A DNA stretch of 64,000 bases from Acherontichlamydia pituitae (GTDB lineage Bacteria; Chlamydiota; Chlamydiia; Chlamydiales; Rhabdochlamydiaceae): NCBI GenBank assembly GCA_019634675.1, contig JAHCAX010000001.1, positions 1 to 64,000 of the forward strand, written 5' to 3'. The notes beneath the pieces were generated by a model, which made no database searches, was not told the DNA's origin, and saw only the letters and a list, made by a program, of their open reading frames with translations. Positions 16,888-26,544 of the stretch are shown here, one piece after another. How positions within the stretch are numbered: the stretch's first letter is position 1; each line of letters begins with the position of its first letter. The position numbers and the translations under genes are program-made.

Positions 16888-17874
16888 ATGCGTATATTTG
16901 ATTTCCAATTCATTTGGCTTTTCTTACCTAGCCTAGCAATAGCGCATCCCGCCTCGAATGAAAAACATGAAGAGCACTGGTCTGCAAATATCGATGTCCT
17001 TTATTGGAAAGCATCCGAAGAAGGACTAGACTATGCCGTCCAAGTGTCAAGCAATGCGCAATTTCAACCTAAGAGCATGCATTGGGAGCATCCTTCTTTT
17101 GAATGGAGTCCAGGCTTTCGTTTAGGATTTACTGACCTTCAGATAAAAAAACCATGGGCCCTCTCTTTAATTTGGACCCATTTTTGCTCAGAAAGCAAAA
17201 GTCATAGTTCCGGAGGCAGTTCTCATCGCTTCCTCGAACAACTATGGGTTCCTTCACCCTTTGGAATTGATGCAAGAAGAGCCAGCGTCAAATGGAAGTT
17301 GAACTACAACACGTTAGACTGTCTGTTGCTCCATCCCTACAAAATGAGCCAGTATTTCTGCTTTACCCCTGGATTCGGATTAAGAGGTCTTTTCATCGAT
17401 CAACATTTCACTGCAAAATACTCCGGGGGAGATTTTAGCAGCAACCACCCAATCAGGCTTAAAGCTGAAAACGATTATAATGCTCTTGGTTTACATCTTG
17501 ATCTAGGTCTGCAATTTGATTGGAATCGTCATTGGGGTTTATTCGCCAAAGGAACCGGCACACTTCTCTATGGAAAATTCCATGTCCCAGAAAGAGTAAG
17601 CGGAGAAAATGTGCTTATTCAAGTGTCTTCGAGACATTTATTCAAGGAACATAGGAATTTCTGGGCTGTAACAAACGATCTAGGAGCGGCATTAGGGATT
17701 CACTTTAAAACATTCCAACGAAAATCCAGCGTTGATATCTCTTTTGCATATGAAATCATTAAAACCTTTAATCAAAATCAGCTAAGGAGGTACCGAGATC
17801 AAAATCCTGAAAATCCGCAAAATACGGATTTGGGGCTCGAAGGAGTAACATTAGCTTTTGATTTCAATTGGTGA
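16888..17874 (+). CDS. MOMP-like outer-membrane protein
   Basis: This is a 328-residue secreted protein. It has a signal peptide MRIFDFQFIWLFLPSLAIAHP and then alternating beta-strand sequence ending FDFNW, a typical outer-membrane C terminus. It shares the pattern of the four proteins at 57-62 kb: ANIDVLYWKASEEGLDYAV at the first strand, GFRLGF, and the late strand VTLAFDF. It lacks the coiled-coil segment those proteins have after the signal. Start ATG 16888 is preferred over the TTG at 16876. The role is inferred: porin or adhesin in the outer membrane. The next gene starts 4 bp after its stop. Confidence 0.75.
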   Translation: MRIFDFQFIWLFLPSLAIAHPASNEKHEEHWSANIDVLYWKASEEGLDYAVQVSSNAQFQPKSMHWEHPSFEWSPGFRLGFTDLQIKKPWALSLIWTHFCSESKSHSSGGSSHRFLEQLWVPSPFGIDARRASVKWKLNYNTLDCLLLHPYKMSQYFCFTPGFGLRGLFIDQHFTAKYSGGDFSSNHPIRLKAENDYNALGLHLDLGLQFDWNRHWGLFAKGTGTLLYGKFHVPERVSGENVLIQVSSRHLFKEHRNFWAVTNDLGAALGIHFKTFQRKSSVDISFAYEIIKTFNQNQLRRYRDQNPENPQNTDLGLEGVTLAFDFNW

Positions 17875-17878
17875 GTTA

Positions 17879-19042
17879 GTGCTAAAAAAAATATTTTTAT
17901 CCAGCTTTTTTTTCCAGAGCATCGTTTCTCTAATTTTGATCTTTTGCGCACCTCTACGCGCAGATTTTTCTCCAGAGATAGTCGCTCAGCTCGATGCTTT
18001 ATTTGAAGCGGCAAGCGCAGAAATTGGCGGGATAATTGCTGGCGTATGGGTCGGAGATCAGGATACCTGGGTCAGAACAAAAGGCCCTGCGAACATCCTT
18101 GCTAATCGCCCTCTTCTTTATGCAGATAAGTTTCGAATTGGAAGTGTTACTAAAACATTTACAACAACTGTCCTATTACAATTAGTCGAAGAAGGATTAA
18201 TTACCTTAGACGAATCAATAGAACGTTTTAATTTAGGTGTTCCTAACGCAAATAACATAACAATTCGCATGCTTTGTGATCATACAAGCGGATTGTATAA
18301 CTATCCAGATGATCCTGATGTGGCTCTAGCAGTTTTCTTAACGCCCTGGAGAGAATGGACGCAAGAAGAATTGGTCCAAGCTGCAGTCTCGCATCCGCCT
18401 CTATTTCCACCAGGCACCCAAGTAAAATACAACAATACTAACTTTGTTTTGCAGGGAATGATCATTGAGCAACTGTTGGGAATTCCTGTAGGACGTGCAA
18501 TCGAGGCGCGCGTGATTTTGCCATTGCGCTTAGAAAATACTGTCTATCCGCGAGATCCTTATTTGTACGGCGAATTCTCGAGAGGATATTTTTTTGCTCC
18601 ACCTGATATTCTCGATTTTACCGCAATAAACCCAACAAGTTCATTTGGAGCTGGCGCGTTAGTTTCTAACTTGCGCGACTTGAAAACTTGGGGTAAAGCA
18701 TTGGCTTTAGGTCTTCTTCTTTCTCCTGAGATGCAACAACAGCGTCTTGTTAGAGTGGCCCCTCCTGCCGCCCCCGGCCCTTTTCAAGGACCTTTTCTGA
18801 GGTTTGGATTAGGGATTGAAATGCTTGGAGATTTTTTATTAGATAATAACAATGTTTTTTTAGGTCACGAAGGGGATATAATCAGCTATAATATATCTGT
18901 AAATTATCTTATTTCTAAAGACGCCACTTTTGTAGTACTGATAAACAAAAATCCAACAGATCAGTTTCCTAGCGATAATGCTACAAAGCTATTTATGTCC
19001 CTTGCCAAAGTCTTATTTCCAGCAAACTGTCCTTGGCCATAA
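17879..19042 (+). CDS. Exported serine beta-lactamase-like / DD-peptidase-like protein
   Basis: This is a 387-residue protein of the beta-lactamase class C/penicillin-binding-protein-like serine hydrolase family. Catalytic motifs: SVTK at residues 89-92 (nucleophile Ser89), YNN at 184-186, and HEG at 330-332 in place of KTG. A signal peptide is present (KKIFLSSFFFQSIVSLILIF, mature near ADFSPE). The start is taken as GTG 17879, four bases after the stop of the MOMP-like gene, so the two are probably co-transcribed. Family members cleave D-Ala peptides, esters or beta-lactams; the real substrate is open. A periplasmic hydrolase acting on the reduced chlamydial peptidoglycan is one possibility. 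Confidence 0.8.
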   Translation: MLKKIFLSSFFFQSIVSLILIFCAPLRADFSPEIVAQLDALFEAASAEIGGIIAGVWVGDQDTWVRTKGPANILANRPLLYADKFRIGSVTKTFTTTVLLQLVEEGLITLDESIERFNLGVPNANNITIRMLCDHTSGLYNYPDDPDVALAVFLTPWREWTQEELVQAAVSHPPLFPPGTQVKYNNTNFVLQGMIIEQLLGIPVGRAIEARVILPLRLENTVYPRDPYLYGEFSRGYFFAPPDILDFTAINPTSSFGAGALVSNLRDLKTWGKALALGLLLSPEMQQQRLVRVAPPAAPGPFQGPFLRFGLGIEMLGDFLLDNNNVFLGHEGDIISYNISVNYLISKDATFVVLINKNPTDQFPSDNATKLFMSLAKVLFPANCPWP

Positions 19043-19100
19043 GAATCCCATTCCTAATCTCTAGAATTTAAATTTTCAACACTGTTTACAGAATCGAAAA

Positions 19101-21659
19101 TCAGAGAATGCGGCATTTGTCGTGCTCGCTGTATTCTGCACGCACTTTCTCCAGCTCCGGCTTGTGGACAGGGCAAGGCTCGATGCTCCAGATCTTTTTC
19201 GCATAGTTATGTATCGATTCGTCAGTTGAGAACTTGCCCATGCTCGCAATGTTATGGAGGGCCACCTCCGCCCATTTGGCAGGCTGCAGGTAAAGCTCCT
19301 CCACCTTTTTTTGCGTCTCATAATAACTTCGCAAATCGCTCAAGACAAAATAACGGTCGGGAATGCTGGAGTTCTGCGCTTCCAGAAGGAGCCTGTAGAG
19401 ACTGCTGTGGGCCTGATGCTCCGTTTCCGTTTCAGCAAAAGTATGGTCGCGCAACGATTCCACTGCATGGTGGATCTGCTGGTCGTGCATGTAGATGTCC
19501 CACGAGCTGTAGCTGCTGCGCAGCTGCATATTTTCCGACGAGGTCTTTCCAAAACCAAATGGCCACCAGGCATCGGTGACCTCGCGGTGGATCTCGATAT
19601 TCGCGCCATCTTCTGTGCCAATGGTCAAAGCGCCGTTCATGGCAAGCTTCATGTTGCCAGTCCCTGAAGCTTCCATTCCCGCTGTTGAGATCTGTTCTGA
19701 GAGGTCTGCTGCAGGTATGATGATCTCTGCGCGGGAAACATTGTAATTTTCCACAAAGATGACATTGAGCTTTGACGAGACGTCCGGGTCATGGTTGATC
19801 TTTCGGGCAACGCAGCAGATGAGATGGATGATGTTTTTTGCCACTTCATAGCCTGGAGCTGCTTTGCCTGCAAAGAGGACCATTCTCTTGATCCCCCGCG
19901 CATTGGGGTTCGCCTTCAATTCTTGATAGAGCATGATCGTATGGAGGATGTTCATCAACTGCCGTTTATATTCGTGCAGCCTCTTGATCTGGACATCGAA
20001 AAGGGCAGTTTCATCCAAAACGGGATAATGGCCTATCTCCTTTCCGCGGAAGTCCCGTAAAGGGTTCTTCTCCTTTAAATAGTTGATAAAGTTCTTTTTG
20101 TTCTCTTTTTTGATTTCGAGGAATTCATTTTGGCTCTCAGGATCGGAAGCAAACTTGGCCAACCCTTCGATATGGGGAAAATTCACCAGCCAGCTTTTTC
20201 CAATCCTTTTTGAAATGAAATGGGCGAGGCGGGGATTGATGTGCAATAGCCAGCGCCTAGGAGTCACTCCATTGGTGACATTGGTAAAGCGATCGGGGTA
20301 CATCTCGTAAAAGTCCTTAAAGACATTTGTCTTCAAAATCTCCGAATGCAGCTCTGCGACCCCATTGACCTTATGCGACCCATAAATGGCCAAGTTCGCC
20401 ATATGCACTTGTCCGCCCTCGATGATCGACATCCGGCGCACACGCTCTTCGTCGCCTGGATATTTTTGACGGATCTCGTTGCAAAACTCGAGGTTGAGCT
20501 TCTCCAAGATCTGATATTGGCATGGCAGCAGATAGTGGAGGCGGTTTTGATTCCACTCCTCTAGAGACTCTTTGAGAACTGTATGGTTGGTGAAATTACA
20601 GCAAGCCCGGACAACATCCCAAGCTTCCCCCCATGCGTAATCATGATCATGAAGCAAAATGCGCAACAGTTCGCAGACGGCTAACGCCGGATGGGTATCA
20701 TTGATATGGATCCTGGCCTTGTCGGCAAAATTCGACATATCAGAATGAACATGCAAATGATGGCGGATGATATCCTGCAAGGAGGCGGATGCAAGCAAGA
20801 ACTCCTGCTTCAAACGGATCCTCTTTCCCGTTTCATTGTTATCATTAGGATAGAGGACGTCGGTAAGCGACGTATTTTCCGCAGCCTGGTCGAGAAGGCC
20901 CGCATTGTAGCGCTGCAATTGAAAGTTGCGCGGCGATTCTTTTGTCGTCCATAGCCGCAACGTGTTGACGTTGAACTCTCCGCTCTCTTTATAACCGATG
21001 ATGGGGATGTCGTAGGCCAAAGCCCTGACCTCTTCAAAATCGACAATGTCGTAGACCTCGGCCCCTTTTTTATTAAGCCCAGGGATTGCCCTGCCCGAAT
21101 AGTAGACAGGCACCGCGTGCGTATCGCGCCGGTACTCCCAAGGATTTTCATGCAAGAGCCACACTTCAGGACGCTCGACCTGCACCCCGTCCCAAATTTC
21201 CTGGTCGAAAATCCCATACTGATAGCGGAGTCCGTAAGCGATTGCGGGATACTGCTGGGTCGCAAGCGAATCAAGAAAACACGCCGCAAGCCTGCCAAGG
21301 CCGCCGTTTCCGAGTCCCGGATCTGGTTCGAACCTCTGCTCCTGCTCATAATTGCGGTTCATCCCTTTCATCACATGGCGGACAAGGTCTGTGGCATGGA
21401 TGTTCGTGATATTATTTCCCAAGAACCTTCCGGGCATGTACTCCATGCATAAGAAGTAAAGGGTGCGGACCTTATTGTTTTTGTAGGTGTGATTCGTTGC
21501 AGTCCAGTTGATCATGATCTCTTCACGCAGCGTTAAAGCAAAGGCGCGATAAAACTCTTCGGGGGTTGACTCGTCAACAGTCACTCCCATCGTTGTGATG
21601 AGGTAGTGCTTGATCTTATGCTTGAGCGAATCAGCTTTGATCTCAAGATGTGGTTCCAC
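19101..21659 (-). CDS. glgP: Glycogen phosphorylase
   Basis: This is an 852-residue cytoplasmic enzyme that releases glucose-1-phosphate from glycogen or maltodextrin. Key blocks: GNGGLGRLAACFLDSLATQ, VTNGVTPRRWLLHINPRLA, and the PLP site EASGTGNMKLAMNGALTIGT with Lys near residue 671. Length is normal. Start ATG 21659 faces the divergent transhydrogenase-like gene, with 89 bp between them. Glycogen metabolism is a general chlamydial trait, so it fits the organism. Confidence 0.96.
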   Translation of the reverse strand: MEPHLEIKADSLKHKIKHYLITTMGVTVDESTPEEFYRAFALTLREEIMINWTATNHTYKNNKVRTLYFLCMEYMPGRFLGNNITNIHATDLVRHVMKGMNRNYEQEQRFEPDPGLGNGGLGRLAACFLDSLATQQYPAIAYGLRYQYGIFDQEIWDGVQVERPEVWLLHENPWEYRRDTHAVPVYYSGRAIPGLNKKGAEVYDIVDFEEVRALAYDIPIIGYKESGEFNVNTLRLWTTKESPRNFQLQRYNAGLLDQAAENTSLTDVLYPNDNNETGKRIRLKQEFLLASASLQDIIRHHLHVHSDMSNFADKARIHINDTHPALAVCELLRILLHDHDYAWGEAWDVVRACCNFTNHTVLKESLEEWNQNRLHYLLPCQYQILEKLNLEFCNEIRQKYPGDEERVRRMSIIEGGQVHMANLAIYGSHKVNGVAELHSEILKTNVFKDFYEMYPDRFTNVTNGVTPRRWLLHINPRLAHFISKRIGKSWLVNFPHIEGLAKFASDPESQNEFLEIKKENKKNFINYLKEKNPLRDFRGKEIGHYPVLDETALFDVQIKRLHEYKRQLMNILHTIMLYQELKANPNARGIKRMVLFAGKAAPGYEVAKNIIHLICCVARKINHDPDVSSKLNVIFVENYNVSRAEIIIPAADLSEQISTAGMEASGTGNMKLAMNGALTIGTEDGANIEIHREVTDAWWPFGFGKTSSENMQLRSSYSSWDIYMHDQQIHHAVESLRDHTFAETETEHQAHSSLYRLLLEAQNSSIPDRYFVLSDLRSYYETQKKVEELYLQPAKWAEVALHNIASMGKFSTDESIHNYAKKIWSIEPCPVHKPELEKVRAEYSEHDKCRIL

Positions 21660-21748
21660 TTCATCCTCCAGAACTGCTTTGCATTATTTTCTTATTTATG
21701 CGATTAGTTTCGATATAGCACAAGAGTGAAACTTTAGCGAGTATTTAG

Positions 21749-23155
21749 ATGCAAAAATTTGAACTGATTGTCATTGGCACAGGTCCTGCAGGGGAAAAAG
21801 CAGCTGTCAAAGCGGCATATTTCGGACATAAGGTTGCCATCATCGAAAAGGAACAAGTTTTTGGCGGCGCTGAAGTGGTAACCGGAACCCTTCCTTCTAA
21901 AACCCTCAAAGAGACCGCTCTTTATTTCTCGGGGAAATATGAAAAGGGGCTCTTCGGGATCGACCGGGACCTGCAGCATGAAGCATCTGTCGATGATTTT
22001 ATGTTCCGGAAAAATTTTGTCTCTGAGACAGCCGCAAAAGAGATCCAAGACAATCTAAAGCGCCACGGCGTCACCATTTTTAAAGGGACCGCTTCGTTTG
22101 AAGATCCCCACACTTTGCGGATCACAGGTCCGGATGCCCAGGTCATCCAAGGCGACTATATCATCATTGCGACAGGATCCTACCCGTACCATCCTTCTAG
22201 CATCCCTTTTGATGGAAAACGGATCCACGACTCTGATTCGATCCTGCAAATTACCCGTTTCCCCTCCTCTCTTTGCATTGTCGGCGCCGGTGTGATCGGA
22301 TGCGAATATGCGACGATCTTTTCGACGATGGGAACAAAAGTCTATCTCGTCAATGACAAGGAACATATCCTTCCCCATGTCGATCATGAGATCTCTGCAT
22401 CGTTAGTCCAACAGATGCAGGCTGGCGGTGTCGAAATCTTATTCAATACGAGCATCGCCTCGCTCACCCCTCCCAAAACAGCCCAAGATATGGTTGAAAT
22501 CACCTTGAAGTCCGGCGAGAAGCGACGAGCCGATATGTTCCTCTATGCAGCCGGCAGAAGCGGTAATATCAAAGAGCTCCACTGTGAAAAGATCGGTCTC
22601 GAAGTGGGCCCCCGCGAACAGATGATCGTTGACAAGCAATACCGGACAAACATTCCTAATATCTACGCTGTCGGCGACGTGGTGGGCTTCCCCGCCCTTG
22701 CTAGCACAAGCATGGACCAGGGACGCGTTGCAGTCGCCCACATCTTTCAAACTCAGGACCTGCACAACCTTCCGACCTATTTTCCCTACGGGATCTACAC
22801 GATTCCCGAAGTATCGATGGTCGGAGTGACCGAAGACGAAGCGGTACGCGACAAGTTGAACTACATGACCGGCATTGCGCGCTATGCTGATATGCCTCGA
22901 GGAAAGATCTTAGGGGCAAAAGCGGGATTTCTAAAATTGGTCTTCACCAAAGACGACCTTAGGGTCCTAGGCGTCCATATCATCGGCCACATCGCGACTG
23001 AATTGGTCCATTACGGCGTAATCCTCGTCGAAGAGAAGAAAAACCTCAACGACATCATAGGTCAGGTCTTCAACTTCCCCACCCTGCACGACCTCTACAA
23101 ATATGCTGCCTACGACGGCTTAAGCAACGTTGCTGGACACAAAGTCAAGCCTTAA
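21749..23155 (+). CDS. sthA: Soluble pyridine nucleotide transhydrogenase-like flavoprotein
   Basis: This is a 468-residue FAD-dependent oxidoreductase. The FAD motif VIGTGPAGEKAAVKAA is at the N terminus, the NAD(P) motif IVGAGVIGCEYATIFSTMG is in the middle, and the second FAD motif is NIYAVGDVVG. It belongs to the pyridine-nucleotide disulfide family but has no redox disulfide: where lipoamide dehydrogenases have GGTCLNVGCIPSK it reads GGAEVVTGTLPSK. The C-terminal catalytic His-Glu pair is also absent (FPTLHDLYKYAAYDGL). That fits SthA, which exchanges hydride between NADPH and NAD. Divergent from glgP, convergent with the transporter fusion. Confidence 0.85.
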   Translation: MQKFELIVIGTGPAGEKAAVKAAYFGHKVAIIEKEQVFGGAEVVTGTLPSKTLKETALYFSGKYEKGLFGIDRDLQHEASVDDFMFRKNFVSETAAKEIQDNLKRHGVTIFKGTASFEDPHTLRITGPDAQVIQGDYIIIATGSYPYHPSSIPFDGKRIHDSDSILQITRFPSSLCIVGAGVIGCEYATIFSTMGTKVYLVNDKEHILPHVDHEISASLVQQMQAGGVEILFNTSIASLTPPKTAQDMVEITLKSGEKRRADMFLYAAGRSGNIKELHCEKIGLEVGPREQMIVDKQYRTNIPNIYAVGDVVGFPALASTSMDQGRVAVAHIFQTQDLHNLPTYFPYGIYTIPEVSMVGVTEDEAVRDKLNYMTGIARYADMPRGKILGAKAGFLKLVFTKDDLRVLGVHIIGHIATELVHYGVILVEEKKNLNDIIGQVFNFPTLHDLYKYAAYDGLSNVAGHKVKP

Positions 23156-23175
23156 GAAGCAGTTGAACCTGTTTC

Positions 23176-25347
23176 TTAATTGACCCAATGCAACACATTT
23201 CGAAGGATGCTCCAGCGGGGCGGCTTCTCTTCAATTTCAACACCCTGGATCCAATAAAGATATTGTTCTTTGGCAAACCCCGATTGGTTTTTGAGCATGA
23301 TCCAGCTCTGCATAAAATTCAGCCAATCATCAGCACCCAAGCAAACGGGATAAGAATAGAGCTTTTTCCCTAAAGTGAAATCGTAATCGATCACTGTATA
23401 GTTCGGATGCTGCAAACACCAGACAAATGCCGACAAGTAACCCCATAGCATCGCATCGCATTCCTTATCGGCAAACTCTCCTGGATCGTCCAGCGACACA
23501 TATGTTGCGTTCGGAAAATGGCGAAGGACTACCTCTTCATATGCACCGACAGCGCCGATCCGAAGTCCTTTTCTCTGTTCGATGCGAGCTAAATCTAAAA
23601 ATTCTTCCTGCTTAACTGAAGGCACGACAAGGACATTATTCTGTTCGATATAGGGGGAGACAAAGTCCATATAGCGGAGCCTGTTCTCGTTCATGATGAT
23701 GGCAGACATCGCAATATCGTATTTCCCCTCAAGAAGATCTTCGCCGAGATGCTGATAACTTAATGGAACAAATTCCAATTTGCAGTCGAGATCTTTAGCG
23801 AGCTGATAGGCAAATGCGATATCATAGCCGACCAAGTCCCCTTCCATGTTAAAGAAGCAGAAGGGGATATTGATCGCATGGTAGCCAACTCTTAATACTC
23901 CAGAGTTCAAGATCCGGCTTAACGGCTCTTCGCGAAGGGATGTTTGATCGACGGGCGGGATCGTCTCTCCTGGACGGTATATCTTTACCTCGACATCCTG
24001 TTTAAGTTCGTCTGGCATCGACAAACTGACATAGAGGTCTGAAAAGTTGTCCTCTAAATGGATCATCGGCTTAATGATCACGATGGCAGCTATTAAAAAA
24101 GCAAATGCTCCGCTCAATCCAAAGATGAGCCTTTTCCATTTCACTTTCAACACGCCGTAGTATGCGCTGAGCACTAGGACGATCAGGGTATAAAGAGAAG
24201 CTACGCTGAGAAGAACTTGAAAATTCATGGTCGCAACAGAGGTTTGCTCGAATAAGGAAAACGATTCGGGCTGAAATTTCAATTGGGAGATTAAAAACGA
24301 GACTGCCGTTACAGAAGAATAGGCTGTGCCAAACGACATCGGCAGTGTCAAAAACGGGAGAAAATACTCTTGGGCCCCAAGGATCGGGTGGCGTGTGTAG
24401 AAGGAAAGAAAGAAAACAAAGAATAAGATGAAGAAATTTCCGATCTGAGAAAATGTGAAGGCCAGCGGCATGACGGTCTGGCCTGTGTTCTCAAAAGAAG
24501 AGCTTTCCAGATCATAGCGCTTTGCCAATCTCTTCAAAGCATAATAGAGGAAAGGAAATGCCAAGCTGGGCATAGCCGTTGCAAAAGGGATCAAGCAAAC
24601 GATCCGAAACTCGCTCATCACCTCGCTCCATTTAAAATTCGTCAAGCTCGTCCATAGGATCGGCAGCAAGACAAAAACGTAGAACAAGGCTCCTAGAATG
24701 AATGTAAAGATGTAAAACTCGACCTTTGCCAAATGCTGAAAATCGACTGTTCCTGTCGTTACGGCAACATGGGCAAAGATCGGTAATGGAGCTGCAATCG
24801 CCAGCCAGGTCAGGATCGTTTCCATCGCATCATTAATGCGCGATAGAAGGACAAGAAGCGGCTCTTTTTTCTCTAAGACCATGATCGCAAGGCCTGCAAT
24901 AAGCCCGAAGACGGCGACCGCAGGGACCACGTTGTTCGCAAGGTCGTAAAAAAAGTTTTGCGGGATCACATAGCTTAAAAAATGGCTGACAAACTCCTCT
25001 TGCGCCATGGCATTCTTTTCAATGAACGCAGTAACTAGCGGCGGGATCAAGTAGATCATCGCGTAGACGACGGCAAAGCCTAAGCACCAGATGAGCAGGA
25101 GAAATATCCATCCCCGGCCAAGCAGCTTTCTAGCAATCTCCCCATTCAATGAACCAAGGCCGTGCATCAGCAAAAAAGGGATGTAGGGCAACAAGACCAT
25201 TTGTAGAAGCATGAAAAAGATCTTGCCGATCGGCTGGAAAACACGGCAATAGGGCCCAAAGAACAGCCCGGCTACAATTCCCAAAACAATAGCAAGAAGC
25301 ACTGGGTAAAGAAGGGTGGCCCGGCTTATATTGCGCGTATCAAACAT
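23176..25347 (-). CDS. SDF-type amino-acid transporter fused to a solute-binding domain
   Basis: This is a 723-residue fusion. Residues about 1-430 form a membrane domain of the dicarboxylate/amino acid:cation symporter family (glutamate transporter type) with eight or more hydrophobic segments. Residues about 475-710 are a family-3 solute-binding domain (GVLRVGYHAINIPFCFFN, GYDIAFAYQLAKDL, YDIAMSAIIMNENRLRYMDF) that would lie in the periplasm, tethered to the last helix. The usual NMDGT cation/substrate motif of the symporter domain is replaced (PLAFTFSQIGN), so coupling or specificity may differ. It is convergent with sthA; a weak stem (AAGAAGCAG/CTGTTTCTT) lies between them. Inner membrane; the substrate is probably an amino acid. 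Confidence 0.82.
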   Translation of the reverse strand: MFDTRNISRATLLYPVLLAIVLGIVAGLFFGPYCRVFQPIGKIFFMLLQMVLLPYIPFLLMHGLGSLNGEIARKLLGRGWIFLLLIWCLGFAVVYAMIYLIPPLVTAFIEKNAMAQEEFVSHFLSYVIPQNFFYDLANNVVPAVAVFGLIAGLAIMVLEKKEPLLVLLSRINDAMETILTWLAIAAPLPIFAHVAVTTGTVDFQHLAKVEFYIFTFILGALFYVFVLLPILWTSLTNFKWSEVMSEFRIVCLIPFATAMPSLAFPFLYYALKRLAKRYDLESSSFENTGQTVMPLAFTFSQIGNFFILFFVFFLSFYTRHPILGAQEYFLPFLTLPMSFGTAYSSVTAVSFLISQLKFQPESFSLFEQTSVATMNFQVLLSVASLYTLIVLVLSAYYGVLKVKWKRLIFGLSGAFAFLIAAIVIIKPMIHLEDNFSDLYVSLSMPDELKQDVEVKIYRPGETIPPVDQTSLREEPLSRILNSGVLRVGYHAINIPFCFFNMEGDLVGYDIAFAYQLAKDLDCKLEFVPLSYQHLGEDLLEGKYDIAMSAIIMNENRLRYMDFVSPYIEQNNVLVVPSVKQEEFLDLARIEQRKGLRIGAVGAYEEVVLRHFPNATYVSLDDPGEFADKECDAMLWGYLSAFVWCLQHPNYTVIDYDFTLGKKLYSYPVCLGADDWLNFMQSWIMLKNQSGFAKEQYLYWIQGVEIEEKPPRWSILRNVLHWVN

Positions 25348-25432
25348 TCAACGGTTCCTTAAATACGATCTCATAGACCGACATATAATTCTTTTCTTGA
25401 ATCCTTTCAAGAACAGGAAATCGTAAAATTTC

Positions 25433-25460
25433 TTGTCTTTTCTTCTTCATCTGGTATGCT
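25433..25460 (+). promoter_or_regulatory. Promoter of the carAB operon
   Basis: TTGTCT (25433-25438) and TATGCT (25455-25460) are separated by 16 bp and lie 28 bp before the carA start codon. The ribosome-binding site GGAG is at 25481. This is close to the sigma70/chlamydial sigma66 consensus. Confidence 0.6.
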
Positions 25461-25488
25461 GCCTTGCAAATAACTTGAGTGGAGTCTC

Positions 25489-26544
25489 ATGGAGCCAATG
25501 GTTCCTGCACGTCTGATCTTGCAATCAGGAGAGAAGTTCGAAGGGATCTGCCCTTCTTGGCAAAAAACCGATTTTTTTGGCGAAGTCGTCTTTGCCACCG
25601 GCATGACAGGGTATGTGGAATCATTGACAGATCCCTCTTACGCGGGCCAGATCCTCACCTTCACATTCCCATTGATCGGCAATTATGGCGTTCCTGATAA
25701 GTCCCTATGGGAATCGAGCAAGATCCATGCTAAAGGGGTCATTGTCAGCACGCTGACCTCTTACGATTTCCACTACCAATCAGAAATGAACCTTGTCCAG
25801 TGGCTGCGCAAGCAGAACATCCCGCTTTTGACGGGCATCGATACGCGGGCCCTCACCAAGACTTTGAGAAAAGAGGGTGTGGCGCTTGGAGTAATCACCC
25901 GCCATGAAAAAATCCTTAAGCAATTTTTTGATCCGAACCAAACCGACCTTGTTGCAGAAGTGACGATCAAAAAACCTCAATTGTACGGAAAAGGGAAAAA
26001 GACCATCATCGCGATCGATTGCGGCATGAAAGAGAATATCCTCCGCTCCCTCCTCAAATTTCCCATCACAATCAAACGGGTGCCGGCAGATTACGATTTT
26101 ACCGATGAGGAGTTCGACGGCGTCTTTATTTCCAATGGTCCTGGCGATCCCGTTGTCTGCAAGAAAACGATCGCCCATATCGAAAAAGCCCTGACAAAGA
26201 AGAAACCGGTCTTTGGGATCTGCCTAGGGGCCCAGCTTTTGGCGTTGAGCATCGGCGCCAAAACGCACAAGCTCCCCTATGGACATCGAGGACAGAACCA
26301 ACCATGCCAGCATCTGAAGGATAAGCGCTGCTACCTGACATCGCAGAACCATGGTTATGCGATCTCGGAAAAGACGCTGCCAAAAAACTGGAGGGTCACC
26401 TTCCGGAACCTCAATGATGGCTCCGTCGAAGGGATCGAGCATCAAAACCTACCATTTTTCGCTGTCCAGTTCCATCCGGAAGCATGTCCAGGGCCGACCG
26501 ACACCCTTTGGTTATTTGATAAATTTTACGAGCTGGTTAAATGA
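25489..26544 (+). CDS. carA: Carbamoyl-phosphate synthase small subunit
   Basis: This 351-residue glutaminase subunit releases ammonia from glutamine for carbamoyl phosphate synthesis. The N-terminal CPSase_sm domain is present, followed by a class I glutamine amidotransferase domain with the catalytic Cys245 (FGICLGAQLL) and the His329/Glu331 pair (QFHPEA). The LPYGHRGQNQP block is typical of CarA. The stop overlaps carB in an ATGA junction. It is the first gene of the car operon and feeds the pyr genes at 33-37 kb; carbamoyl phosphate for arginine is a possible second use. Confidence 0.96.
   Translation: MEPMVPARLILQSGEKFEGICPSWQKTDFFGEVVFATGMTGYVESLTDPSYAGQILTFTFPLIGNYGVPDKSLWESSKIHAKGVIVSTLTSYDFHYQSEMNLVQWLRKQNIPLLTGIDTRALTKTLRKEGVALGVITRHEKILKQFFDPNQTDLVAEVTIKKPQLYGKGKKTIIAIDCGMKENILRSLLKFPITIKRVPADYDFTDEEFDGVFISNGPGDPVVCKKTIAHIEKALTKKKPVFGICLGAQLLALSIGAKTHKLPYGHRGQNQPCQHLKDKRCYLTSQNHGYAISEKTLPKNWRVTFRNLNDGSVEGIEHQNLPFFAVQFHPEACPGPTDTLWLFDKFYELVK

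Noticed and set aside
21749..23155. Dihydrolipoamide dehydrogenase
   Set aside because: The redox-active CxxxxC and the C-terminal His-Glu pair are missing, which fits a soluble transhydrogenase instead.
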